Origin: Diploptera punctata
Taxonomy: Eukaryota; Arthropoda; Insecta; Blattodea; Blaberidae
Length of the DNA: 64,000 nt
Assembly (NCBI GenBank): GCA_030220185.1
Contig: JASPKZ010008350.1
Location: 1,708,501 to 1,772,500, forward strand
Direction of reading: 5' to 3'
In this document: positions 53,430 through 64,000 of the stretch, one piece after another
How the letters are laid out: each line of letters begins with the position of its first letter
Position numbering within the stretch: the stretch's first letter is position 1
The notes under the pieces: generated by a model
Databases searched by the model: none
What the model saw: the letters and a program-made list of their open reading frames with translations, nothing else
Told to the model about the DNA's origin: nothing
Program-made: the position numbers and the translations under genes

Positions 53430-56400
53430 ATAAGGCCTATATGCACTGTATATTATACAGTATATAATTTTATCGTATGCCTTATATTATAACTTTTCAA
53501 AGATAGGTTAAAATAAATGCTTAACATATGTTTTAGAAGCAATTTTTTTCTTTATTCATATGCATTTTATATATTGTCATGCTTTAGACATCAATTATAT
53601 CATATAAATGTCTGGAAAATTTCTAATCATCTAGGAGAAAATAGTGAAATCTGTTTAATAGGTATTGACCGGCAAGAGGTTTGTTCTATCAAACACGCGA
53701 GCGATTGTTAACTCTAGCGTAATTTACAAATTCTGCTGCATTGGAACTAAGGCCTAAAAGTATATTACAATTAATATTTTAGACATAAATTTTAATATTC
53801 AACTTGGAGAGCCTATTGTAATTTTAGGCGGTATATTGGACTAACAAAGATTTTAATTTATAGTAAATAGATCATGTTATGACGATGAAGTCCTAAAAGT
53901 CAAGATAAGGTATCATACCACAGATGAACGCATTATTATAGTATTTTCTATTATCACTGTTTACACAAAGAAATAATAGAAATATGATACACCGCCTTAG
54001 ACACAATATCTTGAAGGTTTTGTTTTAATGTTTGTCTTTATTCAAGTGGAAACATATCATTTGTGTCTAAGATGATCTTAAATACAATAATTAAGATCCA
54101 TTAGCTGTAACAACATTACAAAATAACACATTGAATTATCTATCTCTTGACCTGCCATCCAAGGAAGTATCATTTGAATTTCGCATCACAGAAAAAACAT
54201 TTCGAGCTTTCCCGGCCATAGAGCAGTCAGTTCATAAAGGACTGTTTTTATTGCAACTTTTTCTTTATTGAAGATTCTAAAAAATGTAATTGTACATGTC
54301 TTTTTTATCTTTCTATCGTTCCTCATTTTGTAGGAATTACAACTCCTGTGACTCACAAACCAATGTATGCATGTCTTTTCCTATTGGAAAGAATAGGAAT
54401 ATAAACATTTTATTAGACAAGTGTGCAGTGGCGGCTCCCCCTAGATCTACGGTTAGCAGTGTGCAAGAGCCACCACCTAATACATCAATCGAAAACACAA
54501 GACAAGGAGAAAAAAAACTCGGACATGAATTCGATAATCATATTTCAAATTCGTTACTCGCCGGGAATCAAACCAACGCATATGCCTGGAAAAAGATTTT
54601 TTAAATATATTGATGATTAAAATAATGTCTTCGTTCGGCTGTAAGACTCGAGGAAATTTTACAATTTTTAAGTAATAAAAAACGTAAAAAATTAATGGCG
54701 AAGGAATGAGTACCAGCCAATCCTTGTTTCCCTTATTCACATTCAATCATAATAATATTTTCTTTTCGATTATACCATCTTACGAATAAAAATCAAATCC
54801 ACATTCTTCGAACTACTTTTCTTAATTTAAATATCATTAAGCCTATAGCGGAGATACTTAGAAAACTTCATATATTCATATTAAAAAAAAATACTCTATA
54901 TAAATAGTTATCAAATAGTTATCATTGATCAAAATTATACATTACATTGGGTTTAAAGTTTACAATTAAACATTTGTATGAATCTAACATAAATTCACCA
55001 ATAATCTAGGATGACTACTATAGCCATACATACGAGTACACTGGCTGGTATGTTCTCTTAAATGTCATATTTCTAGCATTTGCTACATTTTGGAAGATTG
55101 TAGTTATCAGTTTGAACTTTGAAAGTGTGATTGATTTCAATTAAGGAAAATATCCTTAATTCAAGTGCTTATCTTAGGTATTAAAGTCTGTTTGTGGGTA
55201 TATTCTACTTTTAATTTAACAATTATTATATATTTAGTAAATTTTGAAGAACTAGAGCATTTTAACAAATATTACGTACCATTCAAATTATTTTTTTTTT
55301 CAGTACTTCGTCATAATGACCAATTTGTTGCATACTTTTATCATTCAGTATTAACTGAAACAGTCCTTGAAATGTCCACAGTTTATAAATGTTAGTACAT
55401 CAAATTCCACCTTCGAATTTAGCACCTTCTCATAATTGTCATTAAATTGTATAATCAAAAGATCCTTCAGTGTTATAGTTTTATATGGCTATCCTATCAA
55501 ACTATCGTAATAACATAGCGATATAGATAGATTATATAAAACTAATAGATTCCTGTGAACAGCAACAGAAGCAATAAAAATCCATTAGCAGTGCAATCGC
55601 TTGCATTAGCAATATTATAGTACATAGGTACGATAAAATATTGTCATAGCAAAACTTAACACTCATATAAGGTTAGATTTTTTTTACAATTATATACCCA
55701 GAATCTGAGAACTGGGAGTGTGGAAGGGGTCAGGATAAAAAAAAAGAGGCGCGGAAAAAAACAGCGAAAATATAGTATAAGTAAAATAATATAATAGTGT
55801 AAAGCAAAAGCTTATATCTACTCTCCCAGTGCAAATTATGCGTCGTTTGCTACGTACATCATCAAATGTATTAATGCTTTTCTCAACATGCAGTGTATTG
55901 GCGATGTCTTTTCTATACCCATAATAGCTAAGTTACTAGTCTTTCATGGACCATTCTATTACTCAAATAAATTTTCACTCGGCGTAAACAAGAAAAATTA
56001 CGTTCACAACCCGCACTCGATGAGGGTTATACGGAAGAAATTTTGAGGATCTCTTGAAATGCAAGTTTCTATTGTCAAGAAAGCCAACATATTTTAAGAT
56101 GTCATTTACTGCCATTGTTTTCCTTCTCGTAGCGCTCTATAGTTCTGGGAATTAGCTTTATCTCGGCTCCCACACTTCATTCGTCTTGTATGTAATGTTC
56201 CACTATTGGCTTAAGTGCATTCAAATCAAAGAATTTATTTGACTTGGAATTTAAATATATAATTCATTTTAACAGGAGAATATGTTTAGTGAATCTGAGT
56301 TTCGATTTAGCCAAGATTCTGCCTAAATTTCACAGAAATGCGTGATTATAAAAGTCGTCTTCGGAAACGTACACATTTATTTTCACCGAATTATTCTCAA

Positions 56401-56550
56401 CGACGTAGCTAGCCAGGTGCTCTGGGAAGAGATATGATCTAGAGGACCTGTTTACTTCAGTCCCCTTATCATCTTTAAGCGAGCATGTCTCCTTCCAATT
56501 GTTCCCACATTCTGACTTAGAATTTCTTAGATCTGTATGAATATAATTCA
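53430..56550. other. long unassigned AT-rich stretch
   Basis: No gene is recognised. At 54420-54600 there is a less AT-rich piece with a minus-strand B-box-like GGTTTGATTCCCGGCG, probably a decayed SINE. The short frame over it has no signature. 55730-55780 is purine-rich. Confidence 0.4.
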
Positions 56551-56554
56551 TCAT

Positions 56555-57185
56555 CATCATCATAGTACATTCACGAATTTAGGCCATTTGTTGACCTGTT
56601 TCGGCCTCAAGAGAAACACCATCCAGAAGTCTTTTGAGTGGACGTCCTGGTCTTCTTCTTCCTGCAGGTTGATATCTTAACATTTGTTTGGGTATTCTGT
56701 GATCTTCCATTCGATGAACATGTTGCATCCATCTTGACTTATAATCAGAAATTTTGTTTTCTAAAGATTCCATGTGTAATTCTTCTAAGATGTCTTCATT
56801 TTTTTTGTGATCTAGTAGTGTGTATCCTGCAGTCCTCCGAAGATATCTCATTTTAGCAGATCTAAGTCTCTGTATATCCTTCTGTTTCAACGTCCATACT
56901 TCGCTACCATACAAAAGAGTTGGAAGAGCCAGTGTTTTATACACTTTCAGTCTTGAATGCTTTTGGACTAACTGTGGCTTGAAGATAGAATTTATTAACC
57001 CTAAAATTCTTAAAAATTTAGATATTTTTGCATTTACATCCTTTTCTTCTTCATATGAGATATTGCATCCTAGATATGTAAAATTATTCACCTGCTCCAA
57101 AATTGTATTGTCCAGTACAATTTTACTTCTGACAGGATAATTTGCGCTCTTAATAAAATCACAAGTCTTTACTTTGTAAAACATG
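56555..57185 (-). mobile_element. family B-type retrotransposon, open RT C-terminal ORF
   Basis: 56579-57184 encodes 201 codons without a stop: RSKIVLDNTILEQVNNFTYL, GCNISYEEEKDVNAKISKF, RLKVYKTLALPTLLYGSEVW, KDIQRLRSAKMRYLRRTAGY, WMQHVHRMEDHRIPKQML, RRRPGRPLKRLLDGV, ending after a GLN-rich tail. A (GATGAT)n tail is at 56555-56566. The catalytic YADD is lost to 5' truncation, but the remaining frame is intact, so the insertion is fairly young. Confidence 0.85.
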
Positions 57186-57490
57186 AAGTACGAATTTTAT
57201 TTCCTTCAGAATAACACTAAAGAAATGTAAATATAGCAAAAAACAATGTTTAAAGAAATGACTAATCCTTGTGTTTCCGGCGATCTAGTACCTCTTTCAA
57301 CTGTAATTCTGAGAAGTGTAACTATAACAGTTGATAATTATTTCTTAACAGCTTCGCAAGCTGCTGATTGTCAATTCCATCTTGTTTCATTTAAACATTT
57401 TACTGTGACTATATTTTATCCCATTTCACATTGTAGACTTCAGATATGAAAATAGAAAGTACTGTTGAGCCGGATATGAATATATATATA

Positions 57491-57818
57491 TCCATCCATA
57501 GTAATTCTGCCCGAAGGCAGGTCCTTCACTCCAATCATAGCATTTTCATGCTATGATTGCAGCTTTACTAGGGAATTGTAGGTGTGGTAGCTTCCCGTTG
57601 CTTTCCACACCGGTGAAGGATGATGATAACGATAAGGATGACTATGATGGCCATAAATTCGGGGACCATTTGGACCTTAAAGTTTTCCTGATATTTGTCT
57701 TACAGGTGAGGAAAAACCCCGATAAAAACCTCACCCAGAAAAAAACTGTCCTGAGCGGGGATCGAACCTGGGCCCGCTGCGTGACAAGGCAGCACGCTAC
57801 CTCGAGACCACAGCGGTG

Positions 57819-57820
<2 letters not shown>
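57491..57820 (-). mobile_element. tRNA-derived SINE, family 1, full length
   Basis: Sense runs from TCCACCGCTGTGGTCTCGAG (B box GGTTCGATCCCC) to CTATGGATGGA. (TA)n lies at both ends. It is the first of two same-orientation SINEs separated by 50 bp of TA repeat. Confidence 0.9.
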
Positions 57821-57869
<49 letters not shown>

Positions 57870-57870
57870 T
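57821..57870. repeat. (TA)n microsatellite between two SINEs
   Basis: About 20 TA units with one CA interruption. Confidence 0.95.
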
Positions 57871-58200
57871 CCATTCATAGTAATTCTGCCCGAGAGCAGG
57901 TCTTTCACTGCAATCATTGCATTTTCATGCTATGCTTTGCAGCTTTACTAGGGAATTATTGGGTGTGGTAGCTTCCCGTTGCTTTCCACTGGCGAAGGAT
58001 GATGATGATGCTGATAATGATAAGGATGATGATGGCCGGATGATTTTCGGGGACCGTTGGACCCTAAACACCCGGACATTTGTCTTAAAGGTAAGGAAAA
58101 CCCAGAAAAAACCTCACCCAGGAGCCTGTCCCAATGGGAATCGAACACATGCCCGCTGCGTGACAAGGCAGCACGCTACCTTGAGACCACAGCGGTGGAC
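57871..58200 (-). mobile_element. tRNA-derived SINE, family 1, full length, diverged
   Basis: Same orientation as its neighbour. The B box is decayed (GTTCGATTCCCATT). Its body has GGTCCAACGGTCCCC and the end CTATGAATGG. It belongs to the subtype also seen at 9790-10106. Confidence 0.88.

Positions 58201-58235
<35 letters not shown>
58201..58235. repeat. (TA)n microsatellite
   Basis: TA tract between a SINE and a family A fragment. Confidence 0.95.
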
Positions 58236-58238
<3 letters not shown>

Positions 58239-58592
58239 CATCCCTATTCTGGGCTAATGTTTTCCAATCATCCCCTGTATAATCTACTTCCCTCAAATCA
58301 TAGTTAATGTTATTCTCCCACCTCATTCTTGGTCTACCAACTGGGCGTTTTCTCTCTGGTTTTCCTACAAGAAGCTTCCATGAACGTCTTTCATTTCCCA
58401 TTCGTGCCACATGTCCTGCCCATCGCAGTCTACGAGACTTAACTGTTCTTAATATATACCATGTAGTTCACTGTTATGAAGTCTTCTCCATTCACCTGTC
58501 TATTCATCTCTCATTGGTCCAAAATTTTTCCTAAGTACTTTATTCTCTAATACTTGCAATCTATTTTCCTCCCTTAAAATAAGAGTCCATGT
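58236..58592 (-). mobile_element. family A retrotransposon fragment lacking its 3' end
   Basis: The minus frame reads VARMGNERRSWKLLVGKPE, RKRPVGRPRMRWENNIN, YDLREVDYTGDDWKTLAQNRD, then runs into (TA)n. Further upstream the ATTCTCTAATACTTGCAAT block matches RRLQVFENK. The 3' terminus has been replaced by the TA/SINE cluster. Confidence 0.85.
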
Positions 58593-58618
58593 GAATATAT
58601 ATATATATATATATATAT
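58593..58618. repeat. (TA)n microsatellite
   Basis: TA tract after the family A fragment. Confidence 0.95.
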
Positions 58619-58716
58619 CGGCTACTAGATGGCAGTGAAGACAGTGTTCTCGCGACATCTAGTAATAATGGAGAGTATAATACATATATAAGAAAAATAA
58701 GTGTTTGAATTGGATT

Positions 58717-58787
58717 CGCCTGGTAGTGTAATGGATATCACGCTGAGGTACAGACTCAGAGATCCGGGTTCGAATCCCGTCCAGGCA
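58717..58787 (+). tRNA. tRNA-like sequence between inverted repeats (probable pseudogene)
   Basis: It folds as a cloverleaf: acceptor GCCTGG/CCAGGC, D arm, anticodon stem CTGAG/CTCAG with loop GTACAGA, and T arm with box B GGTTCGAATCC. Box A is TAGTGTAATGG. Position 34-36 would be ACA, an unusual anticodon, and the 1-72 and 49-65 pairs are mismatched, so function is doubtful. A 13-bp inverted repeat (ATAAGAAAAATAA 58688-58700, mirrored 58789-58801) encloses it, inside a (TA)n-rich region. Confidence 0.5.
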
Positions 58788-58819
58788 TTTATTTTTCTTA
58801 TCATACCATATATATATAC

Positions 58820-60121
58820 AATAATAATTTGAAGAATTTGATAAAATTGTTACAAACATCAAGATTTGCACAGTATGTATAAATAGTTTGTAGCACATCG
58901 ATCATAAACAGAGTCTGTACGCCACTGATGGAATCTTTCATTACATTAGCACCATCATAAGTTTGTGCTCTACAGTTATTTTATTTTTATACCGCATTTT
59001 TATAACGTTTCTCTGATATAAGAGAGAAGTGTTGCTGTGTCTAATGAACTGGTAGAATGCAAGCCTAAAAACGCTAATAAATCATGCCCTCTAAACAAAC
59101 GAACAACAATGGATATCATTGTTCGGTCTTACTGATTTCCTATGAGCTTTTAGAAATGAATAATATATTGCTTTAGCCACTTCATTTTTCACTTTATTTT
59201 AAATAGCATTTGATATATTGTTTTATACAGTATTTCATTTTGTATGGAAGCATGTACATATTTTAAATTTTTGAGAGTCCTCATTCAGTTTTTTTTTTGT
59301 ATGATCGGATTATTCTTCGAAACTAATTTTAGTAATCCTATAAAATTACTACGAATGTCATCAAATCTTGAGACTCACAGTGGCGCCTCTGAGCAATCCT
59401 CTATACAGCCGTGAATCTAATGATATATATAATTTCCCCCATATATATACGATTTTCCCTAACTCCTTTCTCATATGCCTTGCTTAATAAAATAGCGACT
59501 GATATTTGTGGATATGCAATGTTTCAAGCGTCGATATTCATCCCAGCTAGTACATAACTTCTTATGATGACCAACATTATCATATATAGTTTTTTAAAGC
59601 AGATACTGCTTTTTCCAATTAGTGAAACCTACTACGTCATAAATGACGTCAGACGAACATTATTACCCCCCCCCATGAAAAGAAACCACAAGGGAAACGA
59701 AACGCTGCGTCTTGAATTACGCTATATGCTTACCAGGGACATGTTCTAAATTATCCAGGCTGAAAACTTCTTTTCTCTTGGTCTAATTATATTTTAGGAT
59801 TCTCACTTAATGCCGGTTTATGTGGACCTTCGGTTGTTTCTTTAGAAATGTCCAAGGGAAATCATTATTCACTCTTTCCACTAGTCGAGGGATTATCTCA
59901 CAACACATCACTATCTTCAAATGTTATTATTGCACTTTCATCTTCACTCTGTTTATGCTTCTTCTCGCTGAGTTAGAGAAAAACTCAGAAATATTACGTT
60001 TCTAACTACACGATATTGTTACACTTTTTGCTAATAAAATAAAAAAATTAATGAATATCGTCACTTTAACACACTAGCGAGAACAGTAGACTAATAATTT
60101 CGTGCTACAGTATACATGCAC
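58820..60121. other. unassigned AT-rich DNA
   Basis: No gene or repeat is recognised. Confidence 0.4.
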
Positions 60122-60123
60122 TA

Positions 60124-60738
60124 GGGTGGGCCGAAAAATCTCATTTTGTTATTTGGAAGTTGCAATAGCGTGGAAAAGTTGCGAATTATATAGACAAAAG
60201 AAAAGAAAAAAAAAAACAAAATCGGTTGACATCTTCTGGTCGCGCAAAGGCACTAAAGTTTGACAAAATATGAAAAACTTCATTTTTGAGATTATTTCTT
60301 TAATTTTTAATTATATGTTTTCGTAATGTAATACTCTGTAACATCTTCAAATAGAGCCTAAAACATTGTGTTTTAATTTGGTTTAGATCAGTTGCTATCT
60401 TCCAGTCGTGCATAAGCTCCAACATTTGCCAGAATAATGAACAAGTTACATATATTTTTACGCATTTTTGGTATTTGATAAATAACTTCCAGAGTATTGA
60501 TTCTGTGATCCCACAGATAGACATAAACGTAAATAGCAAAGATCAGCAATACCTACTTGGTATTAAAAAAAAGAAATAATTGCAAAAATGAATTTTTTTT
60601 TTCATATTTTGCCAAACTTCAGAGCCTTTGCGCGACCGGAAGATGTCAACCGATTTTGATTATTCTTAGCTATATAATTAGCAACTTTTCCGCGCTATTA
60701 CAACTTCGAAATAGAAAAAGAGTTTTTTCGACCCACCC
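60124..60738. mobile_element. 615-bp MITE with about 180-bp terminal inverted repeats and TA duplication
   Basis: It begins GGGTGGGCCGAAAAA and ends TTTTTTCGACCCACCC, with TA directly outside on both sides (60122-60123, 60739-60740). The inverted repeats stay alignable for about 180 bp (for example AATCGGTTGACATCTTC, GGTCGCGCAAAGGC in both). The centre has no ORF. TA duplication points to the Tc1/mariner superfamily. Confidence 0.85.
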
Positions 60739-60740
60739 TA

Positions 60741-61530
60741 ACACACACTCACTCTCATCTTTCAAACACCAGTAAATCTCAAAATTTGAAATTTCAAATT
60801 TTTGTTACAGATGGAGTCTAATCTTTCCCACAATAAATTGAAGTTCTCGAAATTAATGAATAAACATTAGCTATAAAATCCACGTTTAAATGTAATTCAG
60901 CACGTTTTATGGCCCATGTACTCTCCACTTTAAAAGTAAAATTTCAAGTTGTATCAGCAAAACTTCAGAAGGCGGTGGATGTTTTAAAATAGATGCGTAT
61001 TTTCCAATCTTAGCGGTGACAATACAATAGTTGTTTTGGCTATTTATGGCATTCCCACATCTGCAATAGACTCGCGCCTTCATATTGAGCAAATTTTGTA
61101 AATTAGATAAATAAATGACATATGTCACAAACATAATATCTAATACATAGGCCTACATGGATAAAATGCAAACTTTTAAGAGTGAAACTGATACAGATGG
61201 TTAATTTTGTAAAGAAAATGGTTCTGAAACATATGGAGGTGCGTGACGGGATGCAATTTCAAATTAGGGACTGCTTCTGCACCCTTATAGCGACGCTCAT
61301 GAGTGTATGCAATAATTTGCTTAATGTTAATATTATATTTTATATATATTTTTAATTAATCTTTAAAATGATATAACCCTAATTTCTTGTTTAAGTTATT
61401 TAAATGTGCCCAGTGAAAATAAAATAAATCAAAAACTCTAAGCTATTAATATATGCAGTTTAAATTCGACACAATTAAGTATTTTTTATCCGTTCATATT
61501 TCTATTATTTTATTAAAACATTAGTTAAAT
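60741..61530. other. unassigned AT-rich DNA
   Basis: No gene or repeat is recognised. Confidence 0.4.
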
Positions 61531-61668
61531 CCCTGGTCCAGACAATATTTCTGTGTGTTCTTTTCCTTCAGGTGTTTCTTTCACCAGTAAGACAAATGTC
61601 AGGAAACTTAATGTCAGGAAACGTTTAAGGTCCAAACGGGTCCCTAACATCATCTGGCCATATTCATT
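61531..61668 (+). mobile_element. tRNA-derived SINE, family 1, middle part with internal duplication
   Basis: CCAGTAAGACAAATGTCAGG, AAACTTAATGTCAGGAAACG repeats the TGTCAGGAAAC segment, then GTCCAAACGGGTCCC. The head and 3' end are missing. Confidence 0.65.
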
Positions 61669-61688
61669 ATTCGCAATGATTGGTATGA

Positions 61689-61690
<2 letters not shown>

Positions 61691-61719
<29 letters not shown>
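61691..61719. repeat. (GT)n microsatellite
   Basis: About 14 GT units. Confidence 0.95.
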
Positions 61720-61723
<4 letters not shown>

Positions 61724-62034
61724 GTGTGTTTCGTCTTAATGGTGTGTAGTCTCGAAAGAGGACCTGACATTGAGAAGACCACTTATTCGGGGAAACCTTC
61801 CACGTTCTTGGGTGGTCAAAAAAAGTATGTGTGTGTGATCCATAGTTTAAAATACCTCTCCTGCCACTGTAAAGCTAGAGTGGTGTATGACATGTATAAA
61901 AAATACCTACAGTATAAGGTGAGAGGTAAAACTAAATTAATGAAATGGTATTAAAATAGTAAATAATTTAATTCAATATACATTATAGAATACATTGCCA
62001 AGTTTAGGTTTACATATTAATTTTTTACATTTAA

Positions 62035-62244
62035 CCTTCAAATTGACAATGTATCCTATAAGACACATTGGATTAATTTAATCAATATTTTTATTAACAG
62101 AGTAAAAAAAAAACGAACGAGTATAAAACACTTAAATGTACTACGAATTATACAACATACAGTTATAACTTAGAATTTGTTTTCATTACGTCCGTTGAAA
62201 TAAAAAACACTGGCATGAGAAAATAATGTTTCACCAATTAATGG
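62035..62244. mobile_element. piggyBac-like MITE, second, older copy (210 bp)
   Basis: It is flanked by TTAA (62031-62034 and 62245-62248). Its left end CCTTCAAATTGACAATGTAT and internal blocks (AAACACTTAAATG, AATTTAATCAATATT) match the MITE at 33461-33680 when one copy is reversed. The ends have diverged (CCATTAATTGG on the right). Confidence 0.7.
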
Positions 62245-62514
62245 TTAAACGATAAGTAAATTTAATACAGTAACGAGAAAAACAGCTACATCGAATCATT
62301 AATGCCATTATTTATGGAAACTGTTATGATTACAAAATGGAGCTAGTGTATTTTTATACATAGTCTCATGTTCTGTTTCATATTAAATGATTTGTTCAGC
62401 TAATGACGCCATTTATACATATTATGTCACACTAATTAGTTTATTAACTGCAAATTCAAGCGCCATAATATTAATTAAAATTATCATTTATCACTTATTA
62501 AATCATCAGGATAA

Positions 62515-62620
62515 CGTAAATCCGTCTTCCAGGCGCCCCAACTCCAGAACTGGGTTACTATTCAATTACGTCAGGAGAGAAAGTCAGAAATGTCGTAAAA
62601 AAAACAGATGACATTGGGGG
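62515..62620 (+). repeat. dispersed repeat R2, copy 2
   Basis: AACGTAAATCCGTCTTCCAG, GCGCCCCAACTCCAGAAC, TGGGTTACTATT and a G-run (62615-62623) match 52075-52185. Confidence 0.6.
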
Positions 62621-62734
62621 GGGGATATTACCCACTGACATGTCTTGAATAGAAGTTAGAAATGGATAGGTCATTTAATGAGGATAGCAAAAGCAAGGTG
62701 TGTTAGGAGAGTATTTCTGGGTGAGATAGAAGGA

Positions 62735-62935
62735 GTCGATGCATTTTTAAGTAAGCAAAAATCTTGATCTTGGCTCCTTCGGTAAGAAAATAAAATCATC
62801 GTAGATGTACGGCTTGAATAAGAATCCAGAGACTGAAACAAGAGGGCTCTGAGCGACATTTTCCTATCCTTTCCCCTTTAAAGTGTGAAGCCAATGACTT
62901 GACAGGTAAAACAACATTACATAAAATACTAATTA
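62735..62935 (+). mobile_element. tRNA-derived SINE, family 3-like, 3' part
   Basis: TCTTGATCTTGGCTCCTTCG, GAAACAAGAGGGCTCTGAGC and GTGTGAAGCCAATGACTTGA follow the same order as 50255-50680. The head is not recognisable. Confidence 0.5.
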
Positions 62936-63159
62936 CGCTACAAAAGTAATTTTAAAATATAAAAACACTAGTCGCTTCTCATTCTTTCAACCCTTCGATA
63001 TTTAATCCCGAAAGAAAAAATTGACACATCTTCAACCTAATCTTATTATAATCTTAAAGCTTAAAATATATCATAGTCTACTATGTTATTGAACTTATTG
63101 ATGTTATTTGCTGCTCACTCGATTAAGAAACTGTCTGTGTACGGTAACTACTAATTCCA

Positions 63160-63372
63160 TGGCATGGGAGACTTAGAAAGCCCTTGGGTTACCAGCCACA
63201 TCTGTAAATCACAGAGGTGCACGATCATCCAGCCAGTGCAGTGCTGTGTAGGGATAACATTTGGTCAATATGTTTGATCCCCCATTATAGTTCGTTTCTT
63301 CAACCTGTACCACCCAAATTAACCGTTGGCATCGGTCCGATACTGGCCGAAATTCCATGAAAACATGCCTTC
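63160..63372 (-). mobile_element. tRNA-derived SINE, family 4, 3' part
   Basis: Sense: TTTCATGGAATTTCGGCC, AGTATCGGACCGATGCC, ATGTTATCCCTACACAGC, CACCTCTGTGATTTACAG and an end near CCATGCCATGG. Diverged. Confidence 0.75.
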
Positions 63373-63477
63373 ATTAATTAATTAATATTCGTAATATTCC
63401 CTAAGCTAATAATTATTTAATCAGTATGAACATTTAAGATTATATTAAACATGTAAGATTATATTAAAACCCAGCAA

Positions 63478-63712
63478 TTAAGGTTGTATGGATATGTCCG
63501 GCGATTGGAAGAGGATCGGCTACTAAAATGTGTTTTTGAATGGTAACCTGAGGAAGACGAGGCCGAGGAAGACCTGAAATCTCCTGGAGTCAGGGAATAT
63601 GTTTATACATGAAGGAGAAACTTCTACAACCAGGAGATTGGATGGACCGACAAAATTAGCTATTAGGAATCGGACGATGTAAAAGACATTAATCAACCGA
63701 TGATCTATCTAT
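63478..63712 (+). mobile_element. RT C-terminal tail, family D
   Basis: QLRLYGYVRRLEEDRLLKCV, then frame-shifted GRRGRGRPEISWSQGI, ETSTTRRLDGPT and the end ATCGGACGATGTAAAAGAC, with an (ATCT)n tail. It pairs with 4572-4731. Confidence 0.7.
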
Positions 63713-64000
63713 CGATCAAGAAAATGTATTCTTACGTAATTTGTTAGATAAGCTCACAAGTTTGACTTAAAAGTATCATTGTGCAAGTGTTTTTTAAAAT
63801 TAATATTTAATTTCTTATTTTTTTTGAGTATTTGACATTTGCAGTATAAATTGATTGTAAAAGTAGATGTTTAAGTGCTTATTTTTAAATCGCGGAAGCA
63901 GGTAGTGACATACGAGTAGGAAATTACATTTATTAATTTAGAAATTATTTAAGTTCATCTTCAGACTCTGGCCTGTCTTCTACTGATGAGTGGAAGAGAA

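Noticed and set aside
58717..58787. Functional tRNA gene
   Set aside because: The anticodon would be ACA, the first acceptor pair and a T-stem pair are mismatched, and the unit sits in repeats. It is kept only as tRNA-like.
61525..61954. Short frames over the (GT)n tract
   Set aside because: His-Thr or Cys-Val runs come from the dinucleotide repeat, and the rest belongs to a SINE fragment.
1..64000. CRISPR arrays, bacterial operons, rRNA genes or mitochondrial insertions
   Set aside because: No regularly spaced repeats, no Shine-Dalgarno gene clusters and no recognisable rRNA or mitochondrial coding segments were seen.

Overview
This window looks like part of a large, repeat-rich insect nuclear genome. 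It is AT-rich, has no operons or compact genes, and is dominated by short 5'-truncated non-LTR retrotransposon fragments, tRNA-derived SINEs, foldback elements and microsatellites ((TA)n, (AAT)n). The mix of retrotransposon tails and SINEs resembles what I remember of the American cockroach (Periplaneta americana) or a close relative. That is recognition from memory, not a database result. I see no rRNA gene, CRISPR array or bacterial gene.

The best candidate for a host gene lies on the + strand and is split across the middle. A signal-peptide exon (24662-24725) ends in a good splice donor. A long terminal exon (47119-48043) begins at a good acceptor, and the phases match (phase 1). The predicted product is a secreted protein of about 329 residues, rich in Tyr, Pro, Ser and Thr, with no family I recognise. 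The 22.4-kb intron is packed with transposable elements. Exon 2 needs one single-base frame correction near 47156-47170, or a different acceptor, to read through.

Layout. 1-6.1 kb: a degenerate basic ORF, SINEs, tails of the commonest retrotransposon ('family A', ending in a GAACCTACGGGTTCGATAG-type 3' end plus GTTA/GTAA repeats) and (AAT)n arrays. 6.1-20.8 kb: sparse DNA with SINEs of five families, RT tails, a second RT family ('family B'), an ORF1-only element copy, a perfect 204-bp palindrome and a dead mariner-like transposase. 21-24.3 kb: SINEs, a Penelope-related foldback and RT tails. 24.5-48.3 kb: the split gene, whose intron carries the longest RT relics, a piggyBac-like MITE inside an RT gene, an RTE-like RT ORF of 325 codons, a HAL1-like ORF1-only element and an inverted dimer of a Penelope-like element with GIY-YIG coding sequence. 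48.3-64 kb: long stretches with nothing recognisable, SINE clusters in (TA)n tracts, a family B RT ORF of 201 codons, a tRNA-like sequence between inverted repeats, a 615-bp TA-flanked MITE and a second, older piggyBac-like MITE.

The most interesting signal is a set of minimal hammerhead-ribozyme folds (CTGANGA, stem II, GAAA, self-complementary stem III, NUH site, short stem I) in the Penelope-like element termini and in related foldback elements. They occur in opposed pairs.
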